This document shows positions 10,290-21,399 of a stretch of DNA of 64,000 bases, piece after piece (position 1 is the first letter of the stretch; every line of letters begins with the position of its first letter). The stretch is taken from positions 620,001 through 684,000 of the forward strand of contig JACGCM010001844.1 in assembly GCA_014058105.1 (NCBI GenBank), in the 5' to 3' direction. The notes below the pieces were generated by a model. That model saw only the letters and a list, made by a program, of their open reading frames with translations. It was not told the DNA's origin and did not search any database. The translations under genes were made by a program, and so were the position numbers. Origin of the DNA: Kingdonia uniflora. Lineage: Eukaryota; Streptophyta; Magnoliopsida; Ranunculales; Circaeasteraceae.

Positions 10290-11469
10290 GGCCGCATGAA
10301 CTCAGTTCAAAATTTTTGTGGATCCGGGACAACTCACTGAGTTAAGGGCAAATCTCCACGCAGAGGCAGAAAAATGCGCTGAACTCGAACTTCAACTGAC
10401 AAAGGATTGCGAGCTCCAAGAGAAAGAGCTCGATGCAGAACGACAAGCTCGTTTGACAGCGCTCAAATGATACGAAGATCAGATGACGACGATACAGACT
10501 GCACTCGAGGCTCTACAAAATACTCAATAGGCTTCTCCTGCCAAGGGTCGTGATCAACTTCCAGAGACCTACCGCATTTCAGGAAGGGAAAGGATGCGAC
10601 CTCGGGGTGCCACTAGTAAAGCCATTTCCATAAATCTACCACATGGACTGTAGCCCTCCATCTATTTGGGAGGATAAGTTTAATTAGAAACTAGCTGAGG
10701 TTACCCTCTTTCCATCCATCAGAAGGATGACCAACGACCTCTACATCAGGTTCTAGTATGAGATCACTTGAGTGAAGGTACGGGAACTCATCATCCCCTG
10801 CCAGTACATCCAGTGATCCAGCCAACATGTCATTACGTCACAAAAGAACATATGGATCGGTGAATTATGGAGCTGATCGAGGCATAAATTCTGGGTACTA
10901 TCAGTGATATCACGAAGTTAAAAAGAAGTTTGATTGCCAAAGAAATATTCGATATGGAAATACCGAAAGGTTTCCATACTCCCCATATTTACAAATATAA
11001 AGGTACTGACCAGAAGGAGTATATTTAGTAATACTGCAATTCAATGGGGTTGTACTCTAACCTCAACCACATTCTCTGCCGACTGTTCGCCACAAGTTTA
11101 CTGGAGGAGCCACTCCGATGGTTCCACTCTCTTCCTGAGGAATCTATCTACACATTTGATCAACTGTAGAAGCAGTTCATCATAACGTATGCACACAACA
11201 GAGACAAAGAGGAGAACTTATATTTGCTAATCAGTCTTAAACAGTCACATGGAGAAAAGCTTAAGGATTTTTCAAAGAAATTCTTAGAGCTTAAGAGAAA
11301 GGTGGATAACCTCGACAAAAAAATAGCCATAACCGCTTTTACCAATGCTCTCCGGCTCGATTGCAAAGCAAAAGAATACCTCTTCCTTAACAAGCCTGCG
11401 ATGTTAGAGGAGATGATCACTAAAGTCAATGGTTACGTCGACTTGGAGAGGACGATGTCTGAGCGATAA
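10290..11469 (+). pseudogene. Tat-B gag
   Basis: The reading frame is interrupted by stops and frameshifts but runs the length of a gag gene. The N-terminal part is heptad-like and highly charged (LHAEAEKCAELELQLT, QEKELDAERQAR), consistent with a coiled coil. A core follows from about 10940: IPKGFHTPHIYKYKGT, LLEEPLRWFHSLPEESI, QFIITYAHNRDKEENLYLL, QSHGEKLKDFSKKFLEL, ending ITKVNGYVDLERTMSER at 11469. The last 250 codons match Retrotrans_gag-type capsid proteins of Tat elements. I see no CCHC zinc knuckle. It would form the particle that packages element RNA. Confidence 0.75.
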
Positions 11470-12040
11470 AAGTTTACCAAGTCTGACCCCTCCACCCAAG
11501 TTCCATAAGCAGAACGAACCAACGAGCCCAAGGAGGAACATGGAGATCAGAAATGCACCAAGGGAAATACTGGATACCCTTGGAGAAGCGGTCCGCAAAG
11601 CAAACCCGTCCTCCCAAAGCTGAGTATCCGAATCTCCATAATTTTTCTACTGCTGTTGAAAGACCTGCACTACCGCGTCTCTCAACCATTGGAGCCCATC
11701 GAGAATCAACCATTTTTCCCTGTACCATAAGGTAAATCACCATTCTGGTGACAATTTCTATGCTCTACAGTGAATGCTCGAACTTATTTTCAAGGAAGGA
11801 CGGATGCTCGAATACATTGCTGACCTGAAGTCATACCAAGATGGCAACGATATGAAATAACTCAAAGTTGTTTAGGTCAACGACAGAGCTGAGGAGAAGC
11901 ATCTCTACTATATGCACCTCAGCAACATGTTCAAAATCAACCAGATCAACAATTCCAACCGATCCAAACGTCGAAGGCTCTCGGAATGCTGTGATCTTAC
12001 ACCTCAAGACAAAAAAGGCAAACTTCTGCCTGAGTCGAGC
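11470..12040 (+). other. Degenerate gag-protease linker of Tat-B
   Basis: No frame stays open for long. Pieces such as HQGKYWIPLEKR and RSKRRRLSECCDLTPQDKKG suggest a basic gag C-terminus, but I find no recognisable domain and no zinc knuckle. Confidence 0.4.
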
Positions 12041-12540
12041 AATCGCCGACTCGGAATCTCTTTCGTAGATTGCGATACTAGCCATGTTAAATTTCCACTT
12101 CATGATGCGTTAGTCATAATGCTAAAGATGAAACAGTTTATCATGCACACAATGATGATCGATACTGGAAGCGGTATTGAAAAGCTTTTTTAGAGTACGA
12201 TCGTCCAGATGGGTTTGGCCGACCAAGTCATTCAGAGTGACACAGACATCAGTGGGTTCAATACTTCCAAATAAGAACGAGTAGGCAAGATTATCTTACC
12301 TATTACCGCAAAACTGGCCACTATCGACATCATTTTCTACCTCATCAATGCTAAGTCTCACTATCTTTGGATTATGGGCCGCTGCTGGATACACAACATG
12401 GAAGCAATCGCTTCCACCTATCATCAAGCACTCCGGTTCAAGCGCGACAACGACATTTATGAGATCAGAGGTAGTCAGAAACTTTCTCGAGCTTGTGAAA
12501 ATACTGTCTCTGCTATCCTAGATACTTCAGATAGATTGGC
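12040..12540 (+). pseudogene. Tat-B aspartic protease
   Basis: The block GISFVDCDTSHVKFPLHDALVI leads into MMIDTGSGIEKLF, the protease active site with D-T-G-S intact. The equivalent Tat-D sequence is MLIDSGSAADVLF. After a stop the frame continues FYLINAKSHYLWIMGRCWI (usually YN.ILGR.WLH) and STYHQALRF. A retroviral-type dimeric protease would cut Gag-Pol; this copy has internal stops near 12193 and 12272. Confidence 0.75.
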
Positions 12541-12559
12541 CGCATAGCAATTGTAGAAA

Positions 12560-13995
12560 ATTGATCACCTCGACGACCAATCACCTACGAAGGAACCCAC
12601 AAAATATGTCAACATTGATGGACCTAGCAGGGGCATATTCATCGGAACCAAGCTTATTCAGCATGAGAAAGACACTCGCATCCAGTTCCTACAACTCAAT
12701 CGAGACATTTTTGCACGGTCTTTCGAAGAAATGCCCGGAGTCGATCCAGCTATGGCTTGCCACAAGTTAGCCATCAACGTCAACGAACCAGCGGTCAAAC
12801 AAAAGCAGCGATGACTTTTACCTCCTCTTCGAGATGAAGTTAACACCAAGATCGAGAAATTGATCAAAGTAGGATTCATTCGAGATGCCAAGTATCTGGA
12901 CTGGATATCCAACATTGTCGCTATTCCAAAGAAGAACAAAAAGTTCGCGTTTGCGTAGATTTCTCAGATCTGAACAAACATACTCCAAATGATAGTTTCC
13001 CTCTTTCCAACATTCATCAGATCCTCGATTCCACTGTCGGCCATGATTTCCTATCTATGATGGATGTTGCTTCAGGATATAATCAAATCCCACTTCTGGA
13101 AGAAGATCAAGAGAAAACAACTTTCATCACGAATGTAGGGGCCACATATCAATGATTGATGACTGCTATGTTCAAAGCATACCTGGGAAAAATCGTTGAA
13201 GTCTACATCAATGATCTCTTATGCAAAAGTATACAGTCAGATAATCACATCTCAGATCTCAACACAATATTTAACATCCTTCGATCTTACAGAATTTGTT
13301 TTAACCCTGATAAGTATCAATTCAAGGTACATTCTGGCCGCTTCCTAGGCCACCTCATTAGTAAGAAAGGGATTGAGGCCGATCCAGATCAAATTTGGGC
13401 TCTCCTCGGCATGCCTTCTCCAAAGACAACAAAAGACATTCAAAAACTTACCAGCAAGATTGCCGTGATCAACTGTTTCGTCTCTAAATCTTTAGACCGA
13501 TGCCGTTGGCTATTCCTATTACTCCGCGGATGTACCAAACTAGGAAAGGTTTAGCCAACTGCAAAATTCAAATGAACACCACAATGCGAAGTAGCTTTAT
13601 TGGATCTTAAAATCAATTCGGGGAGGTCACCCATAATGAGCACCCCAGTAGGTAATGAGGAATTGATAATCTGCATAGCAGTCACAGATACTTCTCTCAG
13701 CTCGGTTCTGATTTGCCTAGAAAGGAATGTCGCAAAACCAGTCTTCTTCATCTGTAAAACACTTACACCAGCAGAAATAAGGTACTCTAATATTGAGAAA
13801 TTTTCTCTCACACTTGTTTATACTTTGCAGAAACTCAAGCACTACTTCCAGACACATTCCATCAACGTGATGACGAGCTACCCACTTTGTAAAGTTTTAT
13901 CCAAAAAAGAGAAGTCACAAAGAGTGCAACAATGGTTAGTCAATTTGGGCGAACATGATATCAAGTTCAAACAACATCATTTCAAAAGAGGTTAG
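12560..13995 (+). pseudogene. Tat-B reverse transcriptase and first RNase H
   Basis: RT blocks in order: RSFEEMPGVDPAMACHKL, KVGFIRDAKYLDWISNIVAI, DFSDLNKHTPNDSFPL, MMDVASGYNQIPLLEEDQEK, then TFIT joined directly to VGATYQ. The normal stretch between them (GTYCYxVMPFGLKNA, about 16 codons) is deleted in frame. The active site reads YINDLLCKS instead of YIDD, so the first catalytic Asp is Asn. Then FLGHLISKKGIEADPDQI. The RNase H part (13600-13995) has VTDTSLSSVLI and the ending KHYFQTHSINVMTSYPL. It would copy element RNA to DNA; both the deletion and the Asp change would kill it. Confidence 0.85.
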
Positions 13996-14025
13996 GCTAT
14001 TGCCAATTTTCTCGCAGATTTTCCA

Positions 14026-14620
14026 GTGGAAGATCCCGAGTGGGAGGAGCACGACCCGGACCTTAATAAAAATATGCCAGAGAATCCAACTCCAAACCCA
14101 TTTGATGAACGAGCTAACTGGATCTCTACGTCAGGATGGAGGCTTCTCACAAATAGATTAGTTGGACCCGCAGGGTCAGGAATCAGGATCGTTTTGATTA
14201 CACCTTCAAATGATAGAATTAAGAAATCAATTCACTTTGATTTTGAGGCCTCAAATAATGTCACCGAGTATGAAACTCTCATTCACGGACTCGACCTCGC
14301 TCTTGAGCTCGATATCCCCAAACTCTCAGTTTTCACAGATTCATTACTCATCGTTAATCATTATTCGGAGAAGTGCAGAAAAAAATGGGAAGATGATCAA
14401 ATATGCAGCCCTCGTTGCAAATCGGATGAGTAAGTTCACGAAAACAACTCTCATATATCTTCCTCGAGGGGAAAACAGACACGACGATTCCTTGGCATAT
14501 CTAACCGAGGTCTCGGGAATGGAAGCTCGATATCTTCAGATTGAAATCATTTCAACCCCCAGATTTGATCGCATATCTGTATGCATGATCAACACTGGGG
14601 GAGATAATGGGGGAAACGAC
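14026..14620 (+). pseudogene. Tat-B second RNase H (aRNH) domain
   Basis: After the acidic linker DPEWEEHDPDL comes a second, separate RNase H fold: GSGIRIVLITPSNDRIKK, FEASNNVTEYETLIHGLDLA, LSVFTDSLLIVNHY, then, after a frameshift near 14400, LIYLPRGENRHDDSLAYL. These correspond to the E, D and final D positions of the fold; the first D block (FTDGSS) reads WISTSG and has lost its Asp. Two tandem RNase H domains are a known mark of the Tat lineage and help confirm the classification. Tat-D has the same arrangement. Confidence 0.75.
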
Positions 14621-14639
14621 GATTGGCGAAAGCTTTTGT

Positions 14640-15843
14640 TAGCCTACCTCAGTGTCGACAACAAGTATAAAGGACCACTCCTAGCAGATCCAAAAAAGTG
14701 CCGACAGCTGATCAACAACTCGAAGCGTTACATTACTCAGAACGGTATACTTTACCGCTTCTCCATTACAGGGCCATACCTCAAATGCCTCACGAAGTCA
14801 AAAAAAGATGAACTGCTCCGATAATTATACAAAGGAACTTGTGGCTCCCACGCCGTAGGTAGATCATTAGTGAACCGAGCTATAACTCAAGGAGTATTCG
14901 GGCCTGGCATGCGCAAGAAAGTAGATGAGTACTCCCACAGGTACAACATTTGCCAGAGACATGGAAATATGATATGCGCCTCTACGCTCGAACTCCATGC
15001 ACGTAAGGTTGTTAGGTCATTCAAAAGTTGGGCACTAGACCTCATCAGTGAATTCCCTAACTCTCCAGGTAATCGCCATCACCTACTTGTTATTTTACAA
15101 AATGGGTAGAAGCAATTCCACTATGTCGAACCAGAGAAGTAGAGGTCATCTCTTTCATCTGGAACCACATAATCACTCGATTCGGGTGCCCTAACTTAAT
15201 TCGTATCGATAACGGGCCTCAATTTGTGGGAGATAAGGTCGTAACCTTCCTAAATTACCACAATATCATCTACTCACCACCAAATCCATACTATCCTTAA
15301 GGCAATGGCCAAGCCAAAATCACCAACAAATCCATCGTGGATGGAATTAAAAAGTGGCTTCACTCACAGACAAAAGGAAATTGGGTTCACAAACTACCTC
15401 ACGTCCTGTGGGAGTATCGATTAACTCCCCGACAATCCACTTGGTGTGCCCCATTCCTCCTTGCTTATGGCACAGAGGCTGTAATTCCATATGAATATCA
15501 TCATCCAGTTCGTGATTACGAGCTAACTGATAAGAAAAATAAGTTCGAATTGGCTTTCAACCTCAATATGATAGATGAGATCAGGCAACACGCTATTGCT
15601 AACCTAGGTCAATATCATCATCAGCTTTCCAGGTCGTACAATAACCGAGTCAGGAGCCATACTTTCCAAATCAGATATCTCATCCTCAGAAAAATTTCTC
15701 AATATCGCAAAGGGCCTTACGTTAGAAAATTAGCCGACAATTGGGAGGGTCCCTTCATTATCACAAGTCTCTCAGGCCTGGGATCATACTATCTCATGAC
15801 AGAAGATGGAATCCTCATTTCAAATCATTGGAACAATAGATGA
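14640..15843 (+). pseudogene. Tat-B integrase
   Basis: The zinc-binding region has H in YKGTCGSHAVGRS and a C-x2-x pattern ending ICQRHGN. The catalytic core has ALDLISEFP (first Asp) and LIRIDNGPQFVGDKV (second Asp). The third position is GNGQAKITNKSIVDG: the expected Glu after GQA is Lys, a single G-to-A change. Then LPHVLWEYRLTPRQSTWCAPF and [13 protein letters not shown], typical of Ty3/Gypsy integrases, and the C-terminal NWEGPFIIT.....GSYYL. A stop interrupts PYYP*GNGQ near 15298 and another break lies near 15105. It would insert element DNA; this copy is inactive. Confidence 0.85.
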
Positions 15844-16050
15844 CTGAACGGTACTATCGTTAGGCGTTTTCCAACTCCATTTCCATTATTCTCTGTTTGT
15901 TTTTGAATTGAAGAAGTGAGATTCTTATCTCCATCCAATGTAAATTCTGAACTTATCAATGAAAGTTTTTTTTTTGAACAATGTTATTCTCTTCGCGAAC
16001 ATTCGTCTACATTTCATAGATTTAAGCATAGATAATACTAGCTTGCAATC
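15844..16050 (+). other. Spacer between Tat-B integrase and tandem array
   Basis: No coding frame of note. The sequence is AT-rich, with a run of T near 15967, and grades into the tandem repeats. Confidence 0.4.
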
Positions 16051-17010
16051 AATTTTTTCCAAGTTCAATCAAGGATATCACTTGATTGGCTTCCGTTACA
16101 ACATCTCTACGATTGTGGCAAGTGTAAAAATTTGGTTCACATCAAAGACTCGGCAAAACAAGAGATAAGTCAAAGGTAATACTCGCCTTTATCTTTTACA
16201 ACTTGTTTGGATCATTTCAGTAGGCTGGATCAAGGATAACACTTGGTTCAACTAAATCTTTACATCTCTGCGATTGTGGCAAGTGTAAAAACTTGGTTCA
16301 CATCAAAGACTCAGCCAAACAAGAGATAAGGCAAAGGTAATACTAGCCTTTACCTTTTACAACTTGTTTGGATCATTTTAGTAGGCTAGGTCAAGGATAA
16401 CACTTGGTTCAGCTGAATTTTTGCATCTCTGCGATTGTGGCAAGTGTAAAAACTTGGTTCATATAGAAGACTCAACCAAACAAGAGATAAGGCCAAGGTA
16501 ATACTATCCTTTATCTTTTGCAACTTGTTTGGATCATTTCAGAAGGCTAGATTAAGGATAATGCTTGGTTCAGTTGAATCTTTCTATCTCTGCGATTGTG
16601 ACAAGTGTAAAAACTTGGTTCACATCAAAGACTCAGCCAAACAAGAGATAAGACAATGGTAATATTAGTCTTTATCTTTTATAATTTGCTTGGATCATTT
16701 CATTAGGCTGGATCAAGGATAACACTTAGTTCAGCTGAATCTTTCTATCTCTGCGATTGTGGCAAGTGTAAAAAATTGGTTCACATCAAAGACTGGGCCA
16801 GACATAAGATAAGGCAAAGGTCATACTAGCTTTAATCTCTTTCAATATACCTATGATATTTCTATAGTTCAAATCAAGTTTTGACTTGGTTTAACTCAAC
16901 CCATTTCAGCAATTAAAGCGAATGTAAAAAAATTGTTTAATATCAAAGACCCCACCAGACACAAGATAAGGCAATGGTCATACTACCTTTCATCTATTTA
17001 CAATGTGTTT
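16050..17010. repeat. Tat-B tandem array, unit 161 bp
   Basis: GATTGTGGCAAGTGTAAAAA recurs at 16111, 16272, 16433, 16594 and 16755, exactly 161 bases apart, with a decayed copy near 16916. Units also carry CAAACAAGAGATAAGGCAAA and TTGGATCATTTCAGTAGGCT. The array sits between integrase and the antisense ORF, the equivalent position to the arrays of Tat-A and Tat-D, but the unit sequence is unrelated to either. Confidence 0.95.
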
Positions 17011-17205
17011 GCGACATATACTATTTATTTGTAGGTCAAATTTATATTATAAAGGATTATTTTCTACTGAGGTAGTGTCAGTCGCGATTCCCCATACATC
17101 AAGAGGTCTCTCTTTCATCTTGCGGGCCACAACAACTCTACCTTGTTCTATTGATTCAGCAGTTCGAGGACCCAGTTGGGTCTCCATAGCACCCAGACAG
17201 TTCCC

Positions 17206-18423
17206 TCAATCTATCTTACCTCCACAAAGGCATCGATTGTCAGACATAGTTTTGAACAAGGTATCTCGTTCCGACTCAAGTTTTTTAACTTCCTCTACAA
17301 AATATGCAATGATCACCTTTAATAGTTCAGATCGAGACATATGAGGTACTACCACCGTTGCAAATCTCTCTATCAACCTCTCGAGGTGTGACTTTAGCCT
17401 AGCGTAATCATTCTTCCATTCAATTATATCTGGATCGACCTTATCATGATAAACGACATCTTCTTCCAACTTGGCAATATACTTCGCTGACACAGCTAGG
17501 TTCAGGGATTCTAAGTGTACTACCCGAGTACGAAGTTTCCCAATTTCTGCGTTTAACTCTTCCCTAACCGGCAGATCTTCCAATAATTCTTCCTTCCTCT
17601 TCACCAGCAAGTCCTTTACTTTGATCTCCCTTTCCAAAACTTTTTCCCTGATAAGAGCAGCATCCAACTTATGTTGGCATTCCCTCAAATTCGCATTTCC
17701 CTTCTGAACATGCACTTGAATTCTAGATACGTCACTCTCTAGCTCTTTAATGCAACCTGAGAGACTAACTACATCCCCTCAAACTAAAGGAGCCTTAACT
17801 TCAGTTCTACTTCCCCTTGAACGCTCTCTAGCCTCGGCTTTCTTGGCACGAGCAATAGATTGGTCCTTTTCGGCTTTAAGTCGAGCAACTCTCTCGTTTA
17901 AGTCGTCGTACCTTCGTTGCATTTCTTAAAATTCCATATCCTTGGCAGGGAATTCTTTTTGCAAATGTTCAGCTGTGGCCTCCAAAGCTGATAGATTTTC
18001 TCAAGCTACCCTCAGCTGGTCGTCCTTTTCGACAAATTTTTGTCTCATTCGCTCCAGCTCGTTCCTACATCTTTGAAGATCAGATAAAAATAGTTCCTTC
18101 GATTGATCCAGCACCTGAATATGGTATTGAGCCGTGTCGGCCTGATTACTCTTCACAACTAACGCTTCAACCTGACGTTGAAGCTTCATGGCACGTTTTG
18201 TTGCCTCAGATAGCTCTTTTAATCCCATCTTTATCTCAAAATCTTTCTCTTCGACCAGGAGAGTCAGGTCAGAAATGGCCTGGTTCAACTTTACAAGTCT
18301 GAAATGTGCTTTTACGTATTGATCTTCTCTGTTTTCGTTTGCCTCCTTCATCCTATCAAACTGCTCCAAAAATTCTCGATTGCACATGAATATGTTATCC
18401 TCACGTCCACGAGATGAATCCAA
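17206..18423 (-). pseudogene. Tat-B antisense ORF: C-terminal coiled-coil part
   Basis: Two long minus-strand frames (18423-18001 and 17715-17206), joined by a region with a few stops, encode strongly heptad-like, charged sequence: QFDRMKEANENREDQYVKAH, KEKDFEIKMGLKELSEATKR-like repeats, CRNELERMRQKFVEKDDQLR, then LREVKVLEREIKVKDLLV-type segments and SELLKVIIAYFVEEVKKLES near the end. It reads as one long coiled coil. It follows the LPL domain of the same strand (19983-20444). The antisense ORF of Tat-D has the same tail (47585-48139). No enzymatic motif is seen. I infer an oligomerising C-terminus; the function is unknown. Confidence 0.6.
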
Positions 18424-19504
18424 TTCGACCTATGAAATATAACATGTTTTAGTATAGTTCGATTTAGAAAATCTAATTCCTAGTATATACATACTACATT
18501 TCTAAGAGATGTGATTTATAAACATCTGTTTCCAAGTACTTTTAGGCGAAAAGTTTGGACTCCATTATCAGATGAACCCTTCATGAATCTTCTTTCGGCG
18601 TACATGGTACACACTTTCGATATATTATTCCATATTAATAGCGTTAGATTTGCCAAGCATTACTATCCTGTTGACTTGATAGCTTAACATTAGTATAACA
18701 TGCAAGTCAAAAAACCTATTCCGATCTAACCTGTAGCTCCGCTTGCGCAGACAACAAGGCTTTAGAGGTCTCTCTTTCACTGGCAAGTCCAGAATCTAGA
18801 TCATTTATCCTGAGACTCATTTCTCTAACTACCTACAATACATTTATGAACAAAGTCAATCAACAGAAGTTTCATCTTCATACACAATTCAAACAACTTA
18901 TAAATTCTTATACAAAAATACGTGTGTACACTACCTTCTCACTACCGCCTTCTGGGAGCTCGACGTCATATCTTGATTGTCGAGCACCATCTGCCTGGAA
19001 GCACAATCCAGACCGTCCACAATCCCTACCATTTTTGCTTTCTCCTCATCTTCCACCTCAACTTAGGTGTCCGCCTTAATGGCGTCCACCTCCTCCTTAG
19101 AATAGCCTTTCAGCATCAAATGACGCCCTAGCCTATCACGCTCCTTAGCCATCTCGTCTAGATTGGCCTTTGCCTTGACCTAGAGCTGGCCGATTGCCAC
19201 AACGTGAGTGGCCTTCAGCTGCCTAACTTCCTTCTTGGCTTCAGTCTTGGTTCGAGCTAAGTCTTTCTTCAGCTTGCAATTGACCTTTTTCAGCTCACTT
19301 TTTCTTCCTCTATACCGAGCCACATCCCCTTGACAAGACGAGCAACCTGCAAAAATTATATCGATCTCAATTATTAGCTTAAAGTATATTAAAAATCTTT
19401 TTCTGAAAATATAAACTTACCATCTAGCTCTTATCTTCCTCTCCTTGGAGAATCGCCAACCTAGCCCTTTCCTCGACCTCTTTGAGGTTGTCGACTAAAG
19501 ATGA

Positions 19505-19963
19505 TCACCCCTCGACGACCTTCTCTCCTGACTCCCTCGAGGGTTTGACCCTCCTCCTCTTATCTTTCGCGACCTCACCACCTCCAGTGGTACCAGAGGC
19601 CGGTAAAGTCTTTAGCATCCATTTCTTCGGAAATAGCTGAGCCATTTTGCTTGGTTTGACAGGATTTGCTAAAGCTAAACTTCCAATTCTAGGAGTCTTT
19701 GACATATTAGTTTGTACCACCTTACCACTGACTTGCCTTTTTCCTTCATCGACTCCCACCATCGACCTAGTAGACTGATCCTTTCTAACCTTTATCAACC
19801 TACTGTTAACTCTCATCTTTCTACTCAGGCCGAGTCCCTTCAAAACGAGTTCGAGTTCAGTTTCCTCCTCCACAACTTTGTCTAACAGGGATTCTTTCCT
19901 TTCCACTGTAGACTTCACACCTGCAATAACAACATTTTTACAATCAACTAAAGTTGCCAACAA
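19505..19963 (-). pseudogene. Tat-B antisense ORF: basic linker
   Basis: An open minus-strand frame directly downstream of the LPL domain frame. It is rich in Lys, Arg, Ser and Thr (SRLIKVRKDQSTRSMVGVDE, VAKDKRRRVKPSRES) with no predicted fold that I can recognise. It probably is a disordered linker between the LPL domain and the coiled coil. Possible splice sites or frameshifts separate it from its neighbours. Between it and the coiled coil (18424-19504) only short coiled-coil-like fragments remain. Confidence 0.4.
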
Positions 19964-19982
19964 AACATAACAATAATTCTAT

Positions 19983-20444
19983 CTATGCATGTCTATACTT
20001 ACTTTGCTTTACAGATCTAAATCGAAGGTCTAAAGGTTCTTCATCATTGCTTTGAAGGAAATTACCCTTCACCCATATGATGTTGTCATTCTTGGTCTGA
20101 CCTGCTGAATTTAGATCAAAAAAGCGACGCCGAGTTACACTTAAACAAAAATATGACCCCCGACTAGCACTAAAATTCTTTGCCCCATAAAACTGTAGAA
20201 CGTCCTCAGGGGTTATCTTCCTCACTATTTCCTCCCTTTCCCACCTTTCATTCAGATGGTCACACATAGTTATTGCCTCCCACATGTTCACGTTCATTTG
20301 AACAAGACATGCTCCAATTGTATTTATAATCTTCTTCGCCAAATTGGTAAGGGGAAGGCTCAACCCATACTCTAATTGAAATAGATAACACAGAAAACCC
20401 TCTGAGAAGTCACTCCGGACATTCCCATCAAAATACTCTAACAA
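19983..20444 (-). pseudogene. Tat-B antisense ORF: conserved LPL domain
   Basis: A 153-codon minus-strand frame. It reads FLCYLFQLEYGLSLPLTNLA, then KKIINTIGACLVQMNVNMWE, later VLQFYGAKNFSASRGSYFCL and FFDLNSAGQTKND. The LPLxxLxKK block, the QMxxN block and the FY..K.....G.Y...........F(D/N)L block are shared with Tat-D (48907-49461) and, in part, with Tat-A (3849-4133). The layout resembles plant Transposase_28-type domains found in annotated 'putative gypsy-type transposon' proteins. The strand is opposite to gag-pol, so it needs its own promoter. Role unknown. Confidence 0.65.
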
Positions 20445-20959
20445 GATCTATTCATTTATACCTCTATCTCATTTTTCTACTTCTAAATTTGCCAACAGAT
20501 AAAAATACTCTTCCTCCTCCGCTACCGTACAACCCCTAAACTTCCTACCGACAAACTCTACACATTTACCCCACTTCCCTCCTACAGCTGCCTTTGCATT
20601 ACAAAACCCTCTAAAGGTATCAGAACTAGGAGGATAACACACCAACTGACCAGGGAAACCCAGGAATTGTTACAATCCTCATTCCCCTTCGTAATCAGAC
20701 TCGTTCGTCCGACCAGAGGTCGAAACCTCATTAACAGATGAATTACCCATCTTAAAAACAGATTCAACAGGCACATTTTTGACCTGTACAGATGCCTCTC
20801 ACGCTCGACCTACATACTGGTTAAGGTATTTATCATTCTTCCATCTATGTATGCATATATATATATATATATTCAACTTATATCTTTGATCAATCATTCA
20901 CGTATAACATATATCTTTAACATATAGAAATACGTCAACATATATCGAATATATCTCTA
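20445..20959 (-). other. Degenerate link within Tat-B antisense ORF, with AT microsatellite
   Basis: Only short frames. An alternating AT run of about 20 bases lies at about 20853-20873. The stretch separates the basic N-terminal frame from the LPL domain and may contain an old intron. Confidence 0.35.
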
Positions 20960-21382
20960 CTAACCTTCAGTATCCGAATGAGAATCGGCAGTAGAGTCAA
21001 GTTTTCCATTCACAACACTGTTGTATTTCCACCTACGTGATCCAGAATCTTTTACCCTCTTCAACCGCTTATCGCCTTCGGATAGCTCTTTATCGAATCC
21101 CCTGATCTTTTGTCTTTCTCTTTGAGTGCTCTCCAAGATTTTTGTGGTAAAACGTTTGTTTGGAGACGAAGAAGAACTATTTATCATTTCTTTCTCATGC
21201 GGCTGGTATTTATTGCTCCTCGCATGAACTGTCCTTGATTCTAGAACTGTGGCGTCCTTTCCACTCTCCATGTCAAACGCCTTGTACCTTTTCAATAAAA
21301 CCACTTTTCCATCATTACAACTCCCCTCATTTTTAACATATTTTTTCTCCCTATCTCTATATCTTTTCAGACCTTCCCGCAC
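20960..21382 (-). pseudogene. Tat-B antisense ORF: basic N-terminal part
   Basis: An open minus-strand frame without a convincing ATG of its own (the frame opens at a GTG and is closed upstream by a stop). It is lysine-, arginine- and serine-rich: REGLKRYRDREKKYVKNEGS, SSSSSPNKRFTTKIL, QKIRGFDKELSEGDKRLKR, ending DSTADSHSDTEG. It looks like a disordered nuclear-type N-terminus. The Tat-D counterpart (49648-49409) is also charged and Ser-rich. Nothing else is recognised. Confidence 0.45.
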
Positions 21383-21399
21383 TCGTGATAACTCATACT

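Noticed and set aside
15959..16168. ORF MKVFFLNNVILF... after Tat-B integrase
   Set aside because: It runs into the 161-bp tandem array and is not shared by Tat-D; a chance frame.
20853..20873. Alternating AT run as a functional site
   Set aside because: An ordinary microsatellite; no further signal around it.
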